64,000 bases of DNA from Eubacteriales bacterium. GTDB lineage: Bacteria; Bacillota; Clostridia; Lachnospirales; Lachnospiraceae. The position numbers were made by a program, and so were the translations under genes. Below the pieces are notes generated by a model. The model was not told where the DNA came from. It did no database searches and saw only the letters and a list, made by a program, of their open reading frames with translations. Each line of letters starts with the position of its first letter. Position 1 is the first letter of the stretch. The stretch spans positions 109,088 to 173,087 of the forward strand of contig JAUNPU010000004.1 in NCBI GenBank assembly GCA_030536555.1, read 5' to 3'. This document shows positions 26,895 to 36,034 of the stretch, piece after piece.

Positions 26895-27926
26895 TCACCG
26901 CCCGCCATTTAACAACATCCACGCTGCCGGGCTCACGCAGCGGAGAATCTTCCCCGCCACCGTACTTGCCCCCAGCGCCAGCGCCGGCATGGCAAGGAAC
27001 AGCACCAGCGGCACCGCGGGCGTGACTGCCAGAAGCTCCACGCCTGCTTTATTGATGAACCGCACCAGTGCAAAGTGGGTGGCATAGAGGAAGAAATTGT
27101 GCTTCATGAACTCCCGGACCGGGGGAAGCTTTGCCGCGGGCACTGCCGTCCACACCGCTGCCACCAGCAGCAGACGGCACAGCACCAGCGCCGCCGGAAT
27201 CCCCTTCCACATCCCCAGCTGAAAGCTGACCGATGACAGAACCAGCAGCACCGCGCCTGCTGCCAGAGATTGCCCCGTCTCCACCAGATCACGCCCCCGC
27301 CCGGAAAGCCCGAAGGAGGCTGCCACCGAGTAGTACATCAGCGCATCAGCATTGACAAGAGGCAGCCGCACATCCCATATCAGAATCGCCCCCAGCACCA
27401 GCAAAAACACGATTCTGCTCCACACACAGCGTAACACCGAATACAGCACCGGTGCCAGCAGAATCAGCAGGATCAGCTGAAACAGATACCAGAACACATA
27501 GTTGTAGGTGTAGTTGATCACCGCGTCCACCATGGCACTCAGATGGAAGGGTATCACGCCCTTTCCGACCACCTCATCCACCCACGGCAGCCGGCTTCCG
27601 ATCACATACCCCAGATAATACAGAAAATTCCACAGAATATAAGGCACCAGCACGCTTCGGATCCGCCGGTTCCACTTGCCACGCAGCTTCTCCCAGGTGA
27701 AATCCCGATAGAACAGATATCCGGATATCATGAAGAAGCCCGGCACCGCGATCTGCGCAATCCGGTCCCCGATCCAGTGCTCCAGCCGGTAGATGCGAGC
27801 CATCTCCTCCGTCCGCCCCAGGTACAGCTCCGCATTGTAGGAGTGCACCCAGATCACCAGCAGGCTGAACGCAAAAGAGAACCAGATGACCTTGTTGTGG
27901 AATGATGCTTCCCTTCCTTCGCTCAT
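26895..27926 (-). CDS. Acyltransferase 3 family membrane protein
   Basis: 343 residues from the ATG at 27926, preceded by GGGGGAG; a TTG eight codons earlier has no binding site. About ten hydrophobic helices are visible. Family marks are 'VIWVHSYNAELY' (usually the catalytic His region), 'VPGFFMISGYLFYRDF', 'RRIRSVLVPYILWNFLYYL' and 'HNFFLYATHFALVRF'. Such enzymes O-acetylate surface glycans, peptidoglycan or lipids from the cytoplasmic acyl donor. It is not in the main polysaccharide cluster and stands alone between a TetR gene and thrS, so its acceptor is unknown. Confidence 0.9.
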   Translation of the reverse strand: MSEGREASFHNKVIWFSFAFSLLVIWVHSYNAELYLGRTEEMARIYRLEHWIGDRIAQIAVPGFFMISGYLFYRDFTWEKLRGKWNRRIRSVLVPYILWNFLYYLGYVIGSRLPWVDEVVGKGVIPFHLSAMVDAVINYTYNYVFWYLFQLILLILLAPVLYSVLRCVWSRIVFLLVLGAILIWDVRLPLVNADALMYYSVAASFGLSGRGRDLVETGQSLAAGAVLLVLSSVSFQLGMWKGIPAALVLCRLLLVAAVWTAVPAAKLPPVREFMKHNFFLYATHFALVRFINKAGVELLAVTPAVPLVLFLAMPALALGASTVAGKILRCVSPAAWMLLNGGR

Positions 27927-28059
27927 CTGGCTCCCCCTATCTTTGCACAATCAGTTTACGGTTACCGTTATGCCTTTTATTCTACCTGATTTCTGTAGGG
28001 TTGTAAATGATTACTCTCTGATTTTACCTGTTCCTTACAGCACCCCCATCTTTCAAACC

Positions 28060-30024
28060 TTATTTCTTCTCTTCCTGCACCTCGATCTTGCGGATCTCCT
28101 TAGTTCTGATCTCCTCACAGATTGCTGCGATGAAGTCCTTCAGATCCTTCTGACCCTCGTCGCCTAAGAAGCGGCTTCTCACGGATACCTTGCCCTCAGC
28201 CTCTTCCTTCTCACCTACAACCAGCATGTACGGAACCTTTGCCAGTCTGGTCTCACGGATCTTGTAGCCGATCTTCTCGGATCTTGCATCCACGGTGCAC
28301 AGGATACCGTTTGCCTTCAGCTCCTTCTCCACCTGACGTGCGTAGTCCATGTATTTGTCGGAAATCGGCAGTACACGAACCTGCTCCGGACACAGCCAGG
28401 TCGGGAACATGCCGGCATACTTCTCGATCAGCCATGCCAGGGTTCTCTCGTAGCAGCCGATGGAGGTTCTGTGGATGATGTACGGACGAACCTTGTCACC
28501 GTTCTGGTCAATGTAGTACATATCGAACTGCTCTGCCAGCAGGGCATCCCACTGAATGGTGATCATGGTGTCTTCCTTGCCGTACACGTTCTTCGCATTG
28601 ATATCAACCTTCGGACCGTAGAATGCAGCCTCGCCCACATCCTCAACAAACGGAATCTCCAGCTCGGTCAGCACGTCGCGGATGTGCTGCTCGGTCTGGT
28701 TCCATACCTCCGGCTCACCGATGTACTTCTTGGTGTCGGTCGGATCCCACTTGGACAGATGATAGGTCACATCATCCTGCACACCCAGGGTGGTCAGACA
28801 CTTCTTCGCCAGTGCCAGACAGTTCTTGAACTCCTCTACCATCTGGTCCGGGCGGACAATCAGGTGTCCCTCGGAAATGGTGAACTGACGCACACGGGTC
28901 AGACCGTGCATCTCGCCGGAATCCTCATTACGGAACAGGGTGGAAGTCTCGCCGTAGCGGATCGGCAGATCCCGGTAGGACTTCTGACTTGCTTTGTATA
29001 CATAATACTGGAACGGGCAGGTCATAGGACGCAGTGCAAATACCTCTTTGTCCTTCTCCTCGTCGCCCAGCACGAACATGCCATCCTTGTAGTGATCCCA
29101 GTGACCGGAGATCTTGTACAGATCGCTCTTTGCCATCAGCGGAGTCTTGGTGCGGACATAGCCCCAGTTGTTGTCCTCCTCATCCTCGATCCATCTCTGC
29201 AGAGTCTGGATGATCTTGGTGCCCTTCGGCATTAAGAGCGGCAGTCCCTGACCGATCACGTCAACGGTGGTAAACAGCTCCATCTCACGTCCCAGCTTGT
29301 TGTGGTCACGCTTCTTGATGTCCTCTAAATGCTGCAGGTAATCATTTAACTCTTCCTTGGTTGCAAATGCGCTGCCGTAGATTCTCTGCAGCATTGCCTT
29401 GTTGGAATCACCTCTCCAGTAAGCGCCGGAGGAAGAAGTCAGCTTAAATGCCTTGATGCCCTTGGTGCTCATCAGGTGCGGGCCTGCGCACAGGTCCACG
29501 AACTCGCCCTGCTTATAGAAGGAGATCTCTGCATCCTCCGGCAGGTCTTCAATCAGCTCCACCTTGAACGGCTCGCCCTTCTCCTCCATGAACTTGATTG
29601 CCTCTGCTCTCGGCAGGGTGAACTTCTCCAGCTTCTCACCCTTCTTGATGATCTTCTTCATCTCTTTCTCGATGTTGTCCAGGTCCTCTCTGGAAAATGG
29701 CTCCGCATCGAAATCATAGTAGTAGCCAGTATCGATAGCCGGTCCGATGGTCAGCTTTGCATTCGGGTACAGGTTCTTCACTGCCTCTGCCAGCACGTGG
29801 GAGCAGGTATGACGAAGGACTCTTAAGCCCGCCTCGTCCTTAGCCGTCAGAATGTTCAGCTCGCAGTCGCTGTCCACTACGGTGCGCAGGTCCACTACCT
29901 CACCGTTCACCTCACCGGCGCAGGCTGCCCTTGCCAGTCCTTCGCTGATGTCAAATGCAATGTCAATCACAGATTTGCTCTCTGCATACTCCTTCACGGA
30001 GCCGTCTTTCAACGTAATCTTCAT
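28060..30024 (-). CDS. thrS: Threonyl-tRNA synthetase
   Basis: 654 residues from the ATG at 30024, which has AAAGGAGGAAA upstream; the frame continues 31 codons into the leader without a start signal. Domains in order are TGS (residues 1-60), the editing domain with 'HTCSHVLAEAV', the class II catalytic core with zinc-binding Cys in 'RPMTCPFQYYVYK' and His in 'HRTSIGCYERTLAWLIEKY', and the anticodon-binding domain from 'VRVLPISDKYMDYA'. A T-box leader controls it in response to uncharged tRNA-Thr. Confidence 0.97.
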   Translation of the reverse strand: MKITLKDGSVKEYAESKSVIDIAFDISEGLARAACAGEVNGEVVDLRTVVDSDCELNILTAKDEAGLRVLRHTCSHVLAEAVKNLYPNAKLTIGPAIDTGYYYDFDAEPFSREDLDNIEKEMKKIIKKGEKLEKFTLPRAEAIKFMEEKGEPFKVELIEDLPEDAEISFYKQGEFVDLCAGPHLMSTKGIKAFKLTSSSGAYWRGDSNKAMLQRIYGSAFATKEELNDYLQHLEDIKKRDHNKLGREMELFTTVDVIGQGLPLLMPKGTKIIQTLQRWIEDEEDNNWGYVRTKTPLMAKSDLYKISGHWDHYKDGMFVLGDEEKDKEVFALRPMTCPFQYYVYKASQKSYRDLPIRYGETSTLFRNEDSGEMHGLTRVRQFTISEGHLIVRPDQMVEEFKNCLALAKKCLTTLGVQDDVTYHLSKWDPTDTKKYIGEPEVWNQTEQHIRDVLTELEIPFVEDVGEAAFYGPKVDINAKNVYGKEDTMITIQWDALLAEQFDMYYIDQNGDKVRPYIIHRTSIGCYERTLAWLIEKYAGMFPTWLCPEQVRVLPISDKYMDYARQVEKELKANGILCTVDARSEKIGYKIRETRLAKVPYMLVVGEKEEAEGKVSVRSRFLGDEGQKDLKDFIAAICEEIRTKEIRKIEVQEEKK

Positions 30025-30161
30025 GTTGATTTCCTCCTTTTCCTGCTGCAGCCGCTTTATGGTCCACAGCTGCGCTTCCTTTGCCGACTGTCCGGGGACG
30101 GCGATCCGCTTTCGCAATCAGGAAACGCGTCACCGGCGCGTTTTCTGATATGCATGGCATC

Positions 30162-30440
30162 AAAAAGTCCCTGAACAGTCTGAATCTCTCTCAAACTGTT
30201 CAGGGACGATAAGCTCTTACCGTGGTTCCACCCTTCTTGTATCACAGCGGTCTCCCGCATTCATACCACTTCATTCCTGACGATAACGGTGTCGACCGGG
30301 CTGTATTAAAGCCGCTCCAGGGTGGTCTTCCGAAGTTCTCCCCACAAGGCGCTCGCACCGGTATGCGTCTCTCTCTGGATGGGTCCCGCAACGTACTCTT
30401 CCTGTCTTCGCGTTGACGATATGCTGTATGTCACATCTGC
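30162..30440 (-). promoter_or_regulatory. T-box riboswitch leader of thrS
   Basis: Reading the minus strand, the leader begins about 30440, has an AGTA-containing stem I, and carries the T-box consensus AAGGGTGGAACCACGG at 30220-30235. An intrinsic terminator follows: GTCCCTGAACAGT (30167-30179) pairs with ACTGTTCAGGGAC (30195-30207), then TTTTT. An ACC codon followed by A at 30324-30326 is a good candidate for the threonine specifier. Uncharged tRNA-Thr should stabilise the antiterminator and turn thrS on. Confidence 0.93.
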
Positions 30441-30445
30441 TTTTC

Positions 30446-30473
30446 AGTATATCACCAATCGGCAGGTTGTCAA
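30446..30473 (-). promoter_or_regulatory. Promoter of the thrS leader
   Basis: TTGACA (30468-30473) and TATACT (30446-30451) on the minus strand are 16 bp apart, a near-consensus vegetative promoter immediately upstream of the T-box leader and just after the AGCS gene stop. Confidence 0.85.
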
Positions 30474-30488
30474 GTATCTAAAAACAGG

Positions 30489-31835
30489 TTATTTTCGTTC
30501 CACCGCAAAAAATTCTCTGGTGGCTTTTCGCACCTTCGGCCACAGCACCAGCATGGCAATCAGGTTCGGGATGGTCAAAAGTCCCAGTGCAATATCCTGA
30601 ATGGTCCACACCAGCTCGATCTCCGCCAGCGCACCGATGATGCAGAAACAGGGAAATACATATTTGAACTTCTCCGCCGCCGACCGGTTGAACAGATAGT
30701 TCAGTCCCACGAAGCCGAAGTACCACTGGCTCATCAGCGTGGTGGTGGAAAACAGCAGCAGGCTCAGGGCAACCACATAGCGAAGAGGCTCCCACACTGT
30801 GGAAAATGCGTGAATCATCAGCACATTGCCCGGCAAACCGGAATCCAGCACGCCGGTGACTCCCAGCACCAGACCGGTGATGGTGCACAGCACAAAGGTA
30901 TCCAGAAATACCTCCGTCACACCGGTAATGCCCTGCTCCACCGGATGATTGACCGATGCCGCCGAGTGGATGACCGGTGCCGAGCCCTCTCCCGCCTCAT
31001 TGGAGTAGAGCCCACGGGCTACGCCACGCTGCATGGCGATAATCATGCTTCCCGCCGCACCGCCTGCCATGGCGCGAAGTCCAAATGCTCCGGCGAAGAT
31101 ATCTGCCAGCACTCCCGGCACCTTGCCGATATTGACCAGAATGATCAGCAGACCGCCGATCACATAGACACATGCCATCGCCGGAACCAGCCGCTGTGCC
31201 ACGTGAGCCAGACGGGTCAGACCGCCCAGCGTGATGACGAAGATCAGCACCACCAGTGCCACTCCCGTCACCAGCACCGGCACACCGAAGTTCTCCTTCA
31301 TCACGCCGCTGATGGTGTTGGACTGGATAAAGTTGCCGCCGATGATCTGGGTCACCATGAAGCAGGCACAAAGCGCCGCCAGCCAGGGTGCATGAAGCCC
31401 CTTCTTAATATAGTACATGGGACCGCCCACATAAGCGCCGGACTCGTCCTTCTCCCGGTACAGCATACCCAGAATGATCTCGCCGTACTTGGTCGCCATG
31501 CCCACAAAGGCAGCCACCCACATCCAGAAGATCGCACCCAGACCGCCAGCCAGCACCGCTGTGGACACGCCCACGATGTTGCCGCTGCCCACACAGGAGG
31601 CAACGGCGGTACAGAGAGCCTGGAAGGAGGAGATGGTGCCGGACTCCTTCGAGTCACCGCCCCGGGCGCGGATTGGCTCCCACAGGGTCTTTTTCAGAAT
31701 ATACCCGAAATGCCGGATCTGAATCCCTCCCGTGATCGTCGTATACAGTATGCCCACTCCCAGCAGCACATACAGCAGCCAGTTGCCCCAGAGCCAGTTG
31801 TCAAATGTGGTTAATATCTGCTGTAGTCGTTCCAT
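30489..31835 (-). CDS. AGCS-family sodium:alanine (glycine) symporter
   Basis: 448 residues with about 11 hydrophobic helices and the family phrases 'GGIQIRHFGYILKKT', 'GDSKESGTISSFQALCTAVASCVGSGNIVGVSTA' and 'GLYSNEAGEGSAPVIHSAA'. It imports alanine, glycine or a D-amino acid with Na+. AAGGAG is 10 nt before the ATG. It is the last gene after the MFS transporter and the TIM-barrel isomerase on the same strand (70-nt gap), so it may be part of that unit or use an unseen promoter. Confidence 0.94.
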   Translation of the reverse strand: MERLQQILTTFDNWLWGNWLLYVLLGVGILYTTITGGIQIRHFGYILKKTLWEPIRARGGDSKESGTISSFQALCTAVASCVGSGNIVGVSTAVLAGGLGAIFWMWVAAFVGMATKYGEIILGMLYREKDESGAYVGGPMYYIKKGLHAPWLAALCACFMVTQIIGGNFIQSNTISGVMKENFGVPVLVTGVALVVLIFVITLGGLTRLAHVAQRLVPAMACVYVIGGLLIILVNIGKVPGVLADIFAGAFGLRAMAGGAAGSMIIAMQRGVARGLYSNEAGEGSAPVIHSAASVNHPVEQGITGVTEVFLDTFVLCTITGLVLGVTGVLDSGLPGNVLMIHAFSTVWEPLRYVVALSLLLFSTTTLMSQWYFGFVGLNYLFNRSAAEKFKYVFPCFCIIGALAEIELVWTIQDIALGLLTIPNLIAMLVLWPKVRKATREFFAVERK

Positions 31836-31905
31836 CCCCGTTCTCTCCTTCTCTGTCTCCGTTCCTTTATCCTGTATTTACATCCGGCATCACGCCGTTT
31901 AAGTC

Positions 31906-32949
31906 TTACTTTCCTTCATACTCCCTGCAAAGCTTCTTCGTGTACTCTGCGCTCTCTCTTGCGCCGTCCATCTGCTTTTTCAGCAGCTCCTCCAGCAGCT
32001 CCTCAGAAATCTCCTGGGGATAGTAATACTGGTTCGGCTTCATGACGCTCTCATCGTACAGCGGCGGTTCCACCTTAAAGCAGCCCTCGCCCACGGCATT
32101 GACGCCGCCGGCACCCGGGGTCCGCTTGAACTGCGCACAGTACGGATAGCACATCTCCACATTGATGCGGGTCAGCTCGGACTTGTCCAGCACAATATCC
32201 AGACAGCGCTTTAAGTCGATATTGCCCTGACCTGCCGGAATTCCGCAGACTACATACTCGTACTCGTCATCCGGACACGGAATCACAATATGATCCTTGA
32301 AATGGGTGGTTACCGTATACGGCGCCATCAGCTCTGCTGCCTGCTCCGGCTCCTCCCATGCCATCATGGAGTTGCCGAAGTCATAGTGCAGACCGATCCA
32401 CGGAGAATCGACAGCCTTCACTACATTCACAAGCTCCTCTGCTGTCTCATACTCGTGATTCTCCAGACCCAGTTTGATACGGTGCTTTTTGAGGACCGGA
32501 ACGATTTTCTTCAGCTCCTCCACCGCGTCGTCGAAGACTGCCGGGTCAAAGTCAAGACGTACCTTGCCCAGATCGTATTTGCCCTCGCCGCCGGTCTTGC
32601 GGTCCTCCTTTGCATTCAGGGTGATCGGGATGTAGGTGCGGATAATGTCCGCCCCCACAGCCTCTGCCGTCTCGATGATCTTCACCAGATGGTCATACTG
32701 GATCCCCTTGGTTGCAAATTCCACATACATGTTGTACTTGTCAAGCAGTGCCCGCACCTTCTTCAGATGCTCCGGATCATTGCTCTCCAGGGTACCCCAC
32801 TCCGGGTCCAGATTGTAGTCTTTGATCAGGTTGATCATCACTCCATCCAGCCCAAACTCGTGTGCCTTCTCAATAAATCCGAAAATGTCCATCCGCTTAT
32901 TCTGAAACCACAGATGCAGGCTTTCCGTATCAAGTCCAATCTTAATCAT
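31906..32949 (-). CDS. Sugar phosphate isomerase/epimerase-like TIM-barrel protein
   Basis: 347 residues from the ATG at 32949, preceded by GGAGGAG. It belongs to the xylose-isomerase-like (AP endonuclease 2) TIM-barrel group. Candidate divalent-metal ligands are Glu in 'LGLENHEYETAEE', Asp and His in 'IGLHYDFGNSMMAW', His in 'TTHFKDHIV' and Glu in 'RINVEMCYPY'. Members isomerise or epimerise sugars, keto-sugars or inositol derivatives. It lies 75 nt after the MFS gene, and a DeoR-type regulator is divergent from that gene, a layout typical of a small sugar or polyol catabolic unit. Confidence 0.85.
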   Translation of the reverse strand: MIKIGLDTESLHLWFQNKRMDIFGFIEKAHEFGLDGVMINLIKDYNLDPEWGTLESNDPEHLKKVRALLDKYNMYVEFATKGIQYDHLVKIIETAEAVGADIIRTYIPITLNAKEDRKTGGEGKYDLGKVRLDFDPAVFDDAVEELKKIVPVLKKHRIKLGLENHEYETAEELVNVVKAVDSPWIGLHYDFGNSMMAWEEPEQAAELMAPYTVTTHFKDHIVIPCPDDEYEYVVCGIPAGQGNIDLKRCLDIVLDKSELTRINVEMCYPYCAQFKRTPGAGGVNAVGEGCFKVEPPLYDESVMKPNQYYYPQEISEELLEELLKKQMDGARESAEYTKKLCREYEGK

Positions 32950-33024
32950 AGTTCTCTCCTCCAAAATCTATCCATCACAATATCAGTTTCTGCTGCAAAT
33001 CCTGTTACGATTGATTCTCTATTC

Positions 33025-34320
33025 TCATGCGTCCTTTTGATGTTTTTTGATTCTGTGAATCAGGAAGGTGGATACCCCCAGTCCTACCACAGCCCAGCCA
33101 ATCATCACGCAGAATACGATGCGGAAGCCGGTCATGCCCGGGAAGCGATCCAGGAAGCTGCCGTACATCACATAAGCAAATGCGTTCGGCAGGTAAATAA
33201 TCAGAGATGCAAGGCTCATTGCCGCGCCGGTGATCTCAGCCGGTACCTTTACCTCATCCATAGGTGCGAAGAATACGGCACGCATGGTAAATACGATTGC
33301 GCCAAATCCCAGGGTGCAGGCTGCGCCCAGTACCCAGTTGCCGCTCTGACCCAGAGCCTCGTGAGGTACCATCAGAAATGCTGCCATTGCAATGATACAT
33401 ACTAAAAATCCAACACGAATGTGCTTTGCGGAGGACTTATGTACTTTATCAGACATGAATCCGCCGATCGGTCCGCCTACCATCTTCAGACCATACTGGT
33501 TGATGATACCATACATACCTACTGCGGTTGCCGGAAGCAGGTAGATCTGATTCAGGAACGGGATGAAGTAGGTCAGACCACAGTAAATGCAGTATACAAC
33601 GAAGCCGTTCAGGGATACTGCCCAGATATCAACACTCTTGATTGCCTGCATCATGCCGCCGAAGGCTGCCTGTGCTTTGTTGACTTCCTTGCCGTTCTCA
33701 TCTACACGCTTCTCATCATTCGGTACAAAGATCAGGCACAGAACGCCTGCTGCTGCGGTCACTGCAGACAGGAATAACAGACCGCCCCTCAGTGCTGCTG
33801 CACCCTCGCCCATCGCACGGAACACTGCCAGTGCGCTGGATGCTATGATTACGTCTACGATACCACGGCCCATCTCCAGGAAGCCGAACATACGTCCCTG
33901 GGTCTTCTCATCGCCCAGCAGCCGGATTGCCTTTAACAGTACCGGCCAGTAGGTAACCTCACCCAGAATTGCCATCACGCCAAAGGCTCCAAGGAAACCC
34001 CAGTAACCCGGGAAGGTGGAAAGGTACACGCCCACCGCGCCAAGTCCGATCAGCGAACCGCCGATCATATACTTCTTACTGAACATATCACAAATGTAAA
34101 TTCCCAGAATCAGTCCGATGGTCTGTACGATTCCGTAAGCACTCAGTGCTCCGCCGATCTGTGTGTTGGTCAGTCCCATGAACTGCTGCATCGGTACATA
34201 GAACATGTCCTTCATGGAAGAAAGCTTAAATGCGATTCCTCCGGAAAACGTCAGGATGCAGAATACCAGCCAGCGGTTCGGTGCCGCTTTCATTGCCTTT
34301 GCTTTCATTTCACTACTCAT
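33025..34320 (-). CDS. Major facilitator superfamily transporter
   Basis: 431 residues with 12 hydrophobic helices and the MFS loop after helix 2 ('DMFSKKYMIGGSLIGLGAVGV'), plus 'DEKTQGRMFGFLEMGRGIVD' in the first half. It resembles Clostridial MFS proteins annotated as sugar or organic-acid transporters. It heads the unit with the TIM-barrel isomerase and has a good minus-strand promoter 74 nt upstream. The substrate is probably what the isomerase uses. Confidence 0.9.
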   Translation of the reverse strand: MSSEMKAKAMKAAPNRWLVFCILTFSGGIAFKLSSMKDMFYVPMQQFMGLTNTQIGGALSAYGIVQTIGLILGIYICDMFSKKYMIGGSLIGLGAVGVYLSTFPGYWGFLGAFGVMAILGEVTYWPVLLKAIRLLGDEKTQGRMFGFLEMGRGIVDVIIASSALAVFRAMGEGAAALRGGLLFLSAVTAAAGVLCLIFVPNDEKRVDENGKEVNKAQAAFGGMMQAIKSVDIWAVSLNGFVVYCIYCGLTYFIPFLNQIYLLPATAVGMYGIINQYGLKMVGGPIGGFMSDKVHKSSAKHIRVGFLVCIIAMAAFLMVPHEALGQSGNWVLGAACTLGFGAIVFTMRAVFFAPMDEVKVPAEITGAAMSLASLIIYLPNAFAYVMYGSFLDRFPGMTGFRIVFCVMIGWAVVGLGVSTFLIHRIKKHQKDA

Positions 34321-34393
34321 GCTTTTATTCTCCTCTCATTATACGCCATCTGCGATTTAGCCGCAAGTGACTGTGTTTGTATCTCATGGCAAC

Positions 34394-34422
34394 AGTATAT
34401 CTGGTTTTTCTTGCGTTTGCAA
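34394..34422 (-). promoter_or_regulatory. Promoter of the MFS-isomerase unit
   Basis: TTGCAA (34417-34422) and TATACT (34394-34399) are 17 bp apart on the minus strand. The -35 box lies inside the inverted repeat CTTGC-AAACG-CAAG, a possible operator. The rest of the 404-nt gap to the DeoR gene is AT-rich and contains the 17-bp repeats listed separately. Confidence 0.75.
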
Positions 34423-34594
34423 GTACAAATCCAACTTTTCACAGATTTTCGCCATCTTATCCAATTTTATAGTTGCGTTTTTGTGTGTTTTGCCGATATA
34501 TTTTTGTGTTTTGTTGGGATATAATGAGTGTAACGAAAACTGTATCTTTACTTTTCACAATTTTAACCAGAATTTGACTTCCACAAATACAGAA

Positions 34595-34679
34595 TCTGCG
34601 TTATAATAGAGTCTGCGTTATGATATAATCTGTGTAATGATAAATTCAGTATTGCAATCGATTCTGCATGGTGATCAGG
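34595..34679. promoter_or_regulatory. 17-bp tandem operator array before the DeoR gene
   Basis: TCTGCG/TCTGTG/TCTGCA-type units begin at 34595, 34612, 34629 and 34663, with a degenerate TCAGTA unit in register at 34646. Three copies continue as TTAT-AAT/GAT or TAATGAT. TATAAT hexamers at 34602 and 34624 are embedded in the array. The constant 17-bp phase and the place directly before a DeoR-family gene suggest cooperative binding of that regulator. Confidence 0.65.
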
Positions 34680-34724
34680 TTAAGATACAGACTCAGTCTT
34701 TGGGATATGAAAGGAGAATCATCT

Positions 34725-35507
34725 ATGCTGGCTCAACAGCGCCATACACTGATATTAGAACAGTTAAACAGAAACGGAACCGTACATACTGCCGATCTGG
34801 TTCGCCAGATGAAGGTTTCCTCCGAGACGATCCGCAAGGACCTGGACTACTTAGAGCAGGAGGGACGGCTGGTCCGCGTCCACGGCGGTGCCATGCCCTT
34901 AAACGGAGAGCGGGAAGCAGAATCCGCACCGGAGTACATCTCCTTCCAGACCCGCAACACCCAGCATATGGAACAAAAAGAAGCCATCACTCAGGCTGCC
35001 GCCTCCATGGTCCGGGAGCATCAGGTCATTGCCCTGGACTACGGAAGCACCAGCCAGCTGATGGCTATGGAATTAAAGAAACAGTTCAAGAGCCTTACGG
35101 TCATCACCAACTCCATTCAGAATGCCATGATTCTGGCAGAGTGCCCGGACTTCACCATCATTCTCACCGGCGGCATCCTGAACAAGGACGAATACACCCT
35201 GGTCAATGACTTTACACCGATTCTCGACCACCTGCACATCGACGTGCTGTTCATGACCGTCACCGGTGTGGATCCGGTCATCGGCTGCACCGACCTGCGC
35301 TTCAGCGAGGCCCGCATCCAGAACCAGATGCGCGAGAATGCCAGCCGCACCGTAGTGCTCGCCGACTCCAGCAAGTTCGGCAAAGCCAGTCTGGTAAAGA
35401 TCTGCGCCCTCCGTGACGTAAGCGCTATCGTCACCGACCGCGGCATCTCCCCCGCCATGGAGCAGAAGATCCGCGGTATGGGGACGGAGCTGGTGGTGGT
35501 ACCGTGA
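34725..35507 (+). CDS. DeoR/GlpR-family transcriptional regulator
   Basis: 260 residues from the ATG at 34725, 9 nt after AAAGGAG; the frame is open 19 codons earlier without a signal. The N-terminal winged helix 'RHTLILEQLNRNGTVHTADLVRQMKVSSETIRKDLDYLEQEGRLVRVHGGA' is textbook DeoR. The sensor domain contains 'IALDYGSTSQLMAMEL', 'VITNSIQNAMIL', 'ILTGGILN' and 'LADSSKFGKASLVKI', the phosphosugar-binding pattern of the family. It probably represses the divergent MFS-isomerase unit and itself until a sugar phosphate binds. Confidence 0.93.
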   Translation: MLAQQRHTLILEQLNRNGTVHTADLVRQMKVSSETIRKDLDYLEQEGRLVRVHGGAMPLNGEREAESAPEYISFQTRNTQHMEQKEAITQAAASMVREHQVIALDYGSTSQLMAMELKKQFKSLTVITNSIQNAMILAECPDFTIILTGGILNKDEYTLVNDFTPILDHLHIDVLFMTVTGVDPVIGCTDLRFSEARIQNQMRENASRTVVLADSSKFGKASLVKICALRDVSAIVTDRGISPAMEQKIRGMGTELVVVP

Positions 35508-35640
35508 GCAGCTGCGTGAGCGGTGGTGCCGTGGGCGATGGTGCCGTAAGCAGTTGCGTTTGCAGTGATGCCGCAAGCGACTGTACCTGGTGCTGGTACT
35601 GTAAACGGCTGCGCTTGCGGCTGGCAGCACAATTTCTACA
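35505..35640. repeat. Degenerate repeats after the DeoR gene
   Basis: Variants of G(C)CGTAAGCAGTTGCG occur about every 42-48 bp three times between the DeoR stop and its terminator. They are imperfect and GC-rich, like the short tandem repeats that follow other genes in this window. Confidence 0.5.
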
Positions 35641-35655
35641 ACTAAAAAAACGAAG

Positions 35656-35703
35656 CGGGAAGCAGCGCGGCAATGTGTCACGCTGCTTCCCGTTTTTGTT
35701 TTT
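35656..35703 (+). terminator. Intrinsic terminator of the DeoR gene
   Basis: CGGGAAGCAGCG and CGCTGCTTCCCG form a perfect 12-bp stem followed by TTTTTGTTTTTT on the plus strand, a canonical terminator 150 nt after the DeoR stop. Confidence 0.9.
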
Positions 35704-35720
35704 TAGTTTACATAAAGCTA

Positions 35721-35896
35721 TTTTGGACAATTTTCTTTGAAACCAAGCCGTTATTATCCAAAATCTCAGGATTTTTGGATAATTTTCAGGTGTTTCAGGT
35801 TGAAATTGTCCAAAACACATGCTTTTACGGTTTAAAACGCCCCCCTTGAAGCGTGGATTGGACAATTTTGTGAGAATTTTCCTATAATTGTCCAAA
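35721..35896. repeat. Interspersed palindrome cluster C (3 units)
   Basis: Units are at 35721-35763, 35773-35815 and 35857-35896 with spacers of 9 and 41 nt. A motif AGTTTACATAAAG precedes the first unit, as it does before the second unit of cluster B, while the expected outermost unit is absent and the DeoR terminator stands there instead. The remaining bases up to the ABC permease stop at 36035 show nothing recognisable. Confidence 0.85.
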
Positions 35897-36034
35897 CTTC
35901 ACCATTACATAAAGCGTATACCGCCCCAGCGCCAGGGAGCGTCAAGGCAGCCAAGTCAGACCGTCTTATTCACCACACTACTTACTTGCAGCATATCGCT
36001 CTTACAGCGCACCGCTCTTACAAGCATATCCCTC

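Noticed and set aside
34637..35209. 190-codon frame in another phase of the DeoR gene
   Set aside because: The overlapping DeoR frame has a full winged helix and sensor domain; this one has none.
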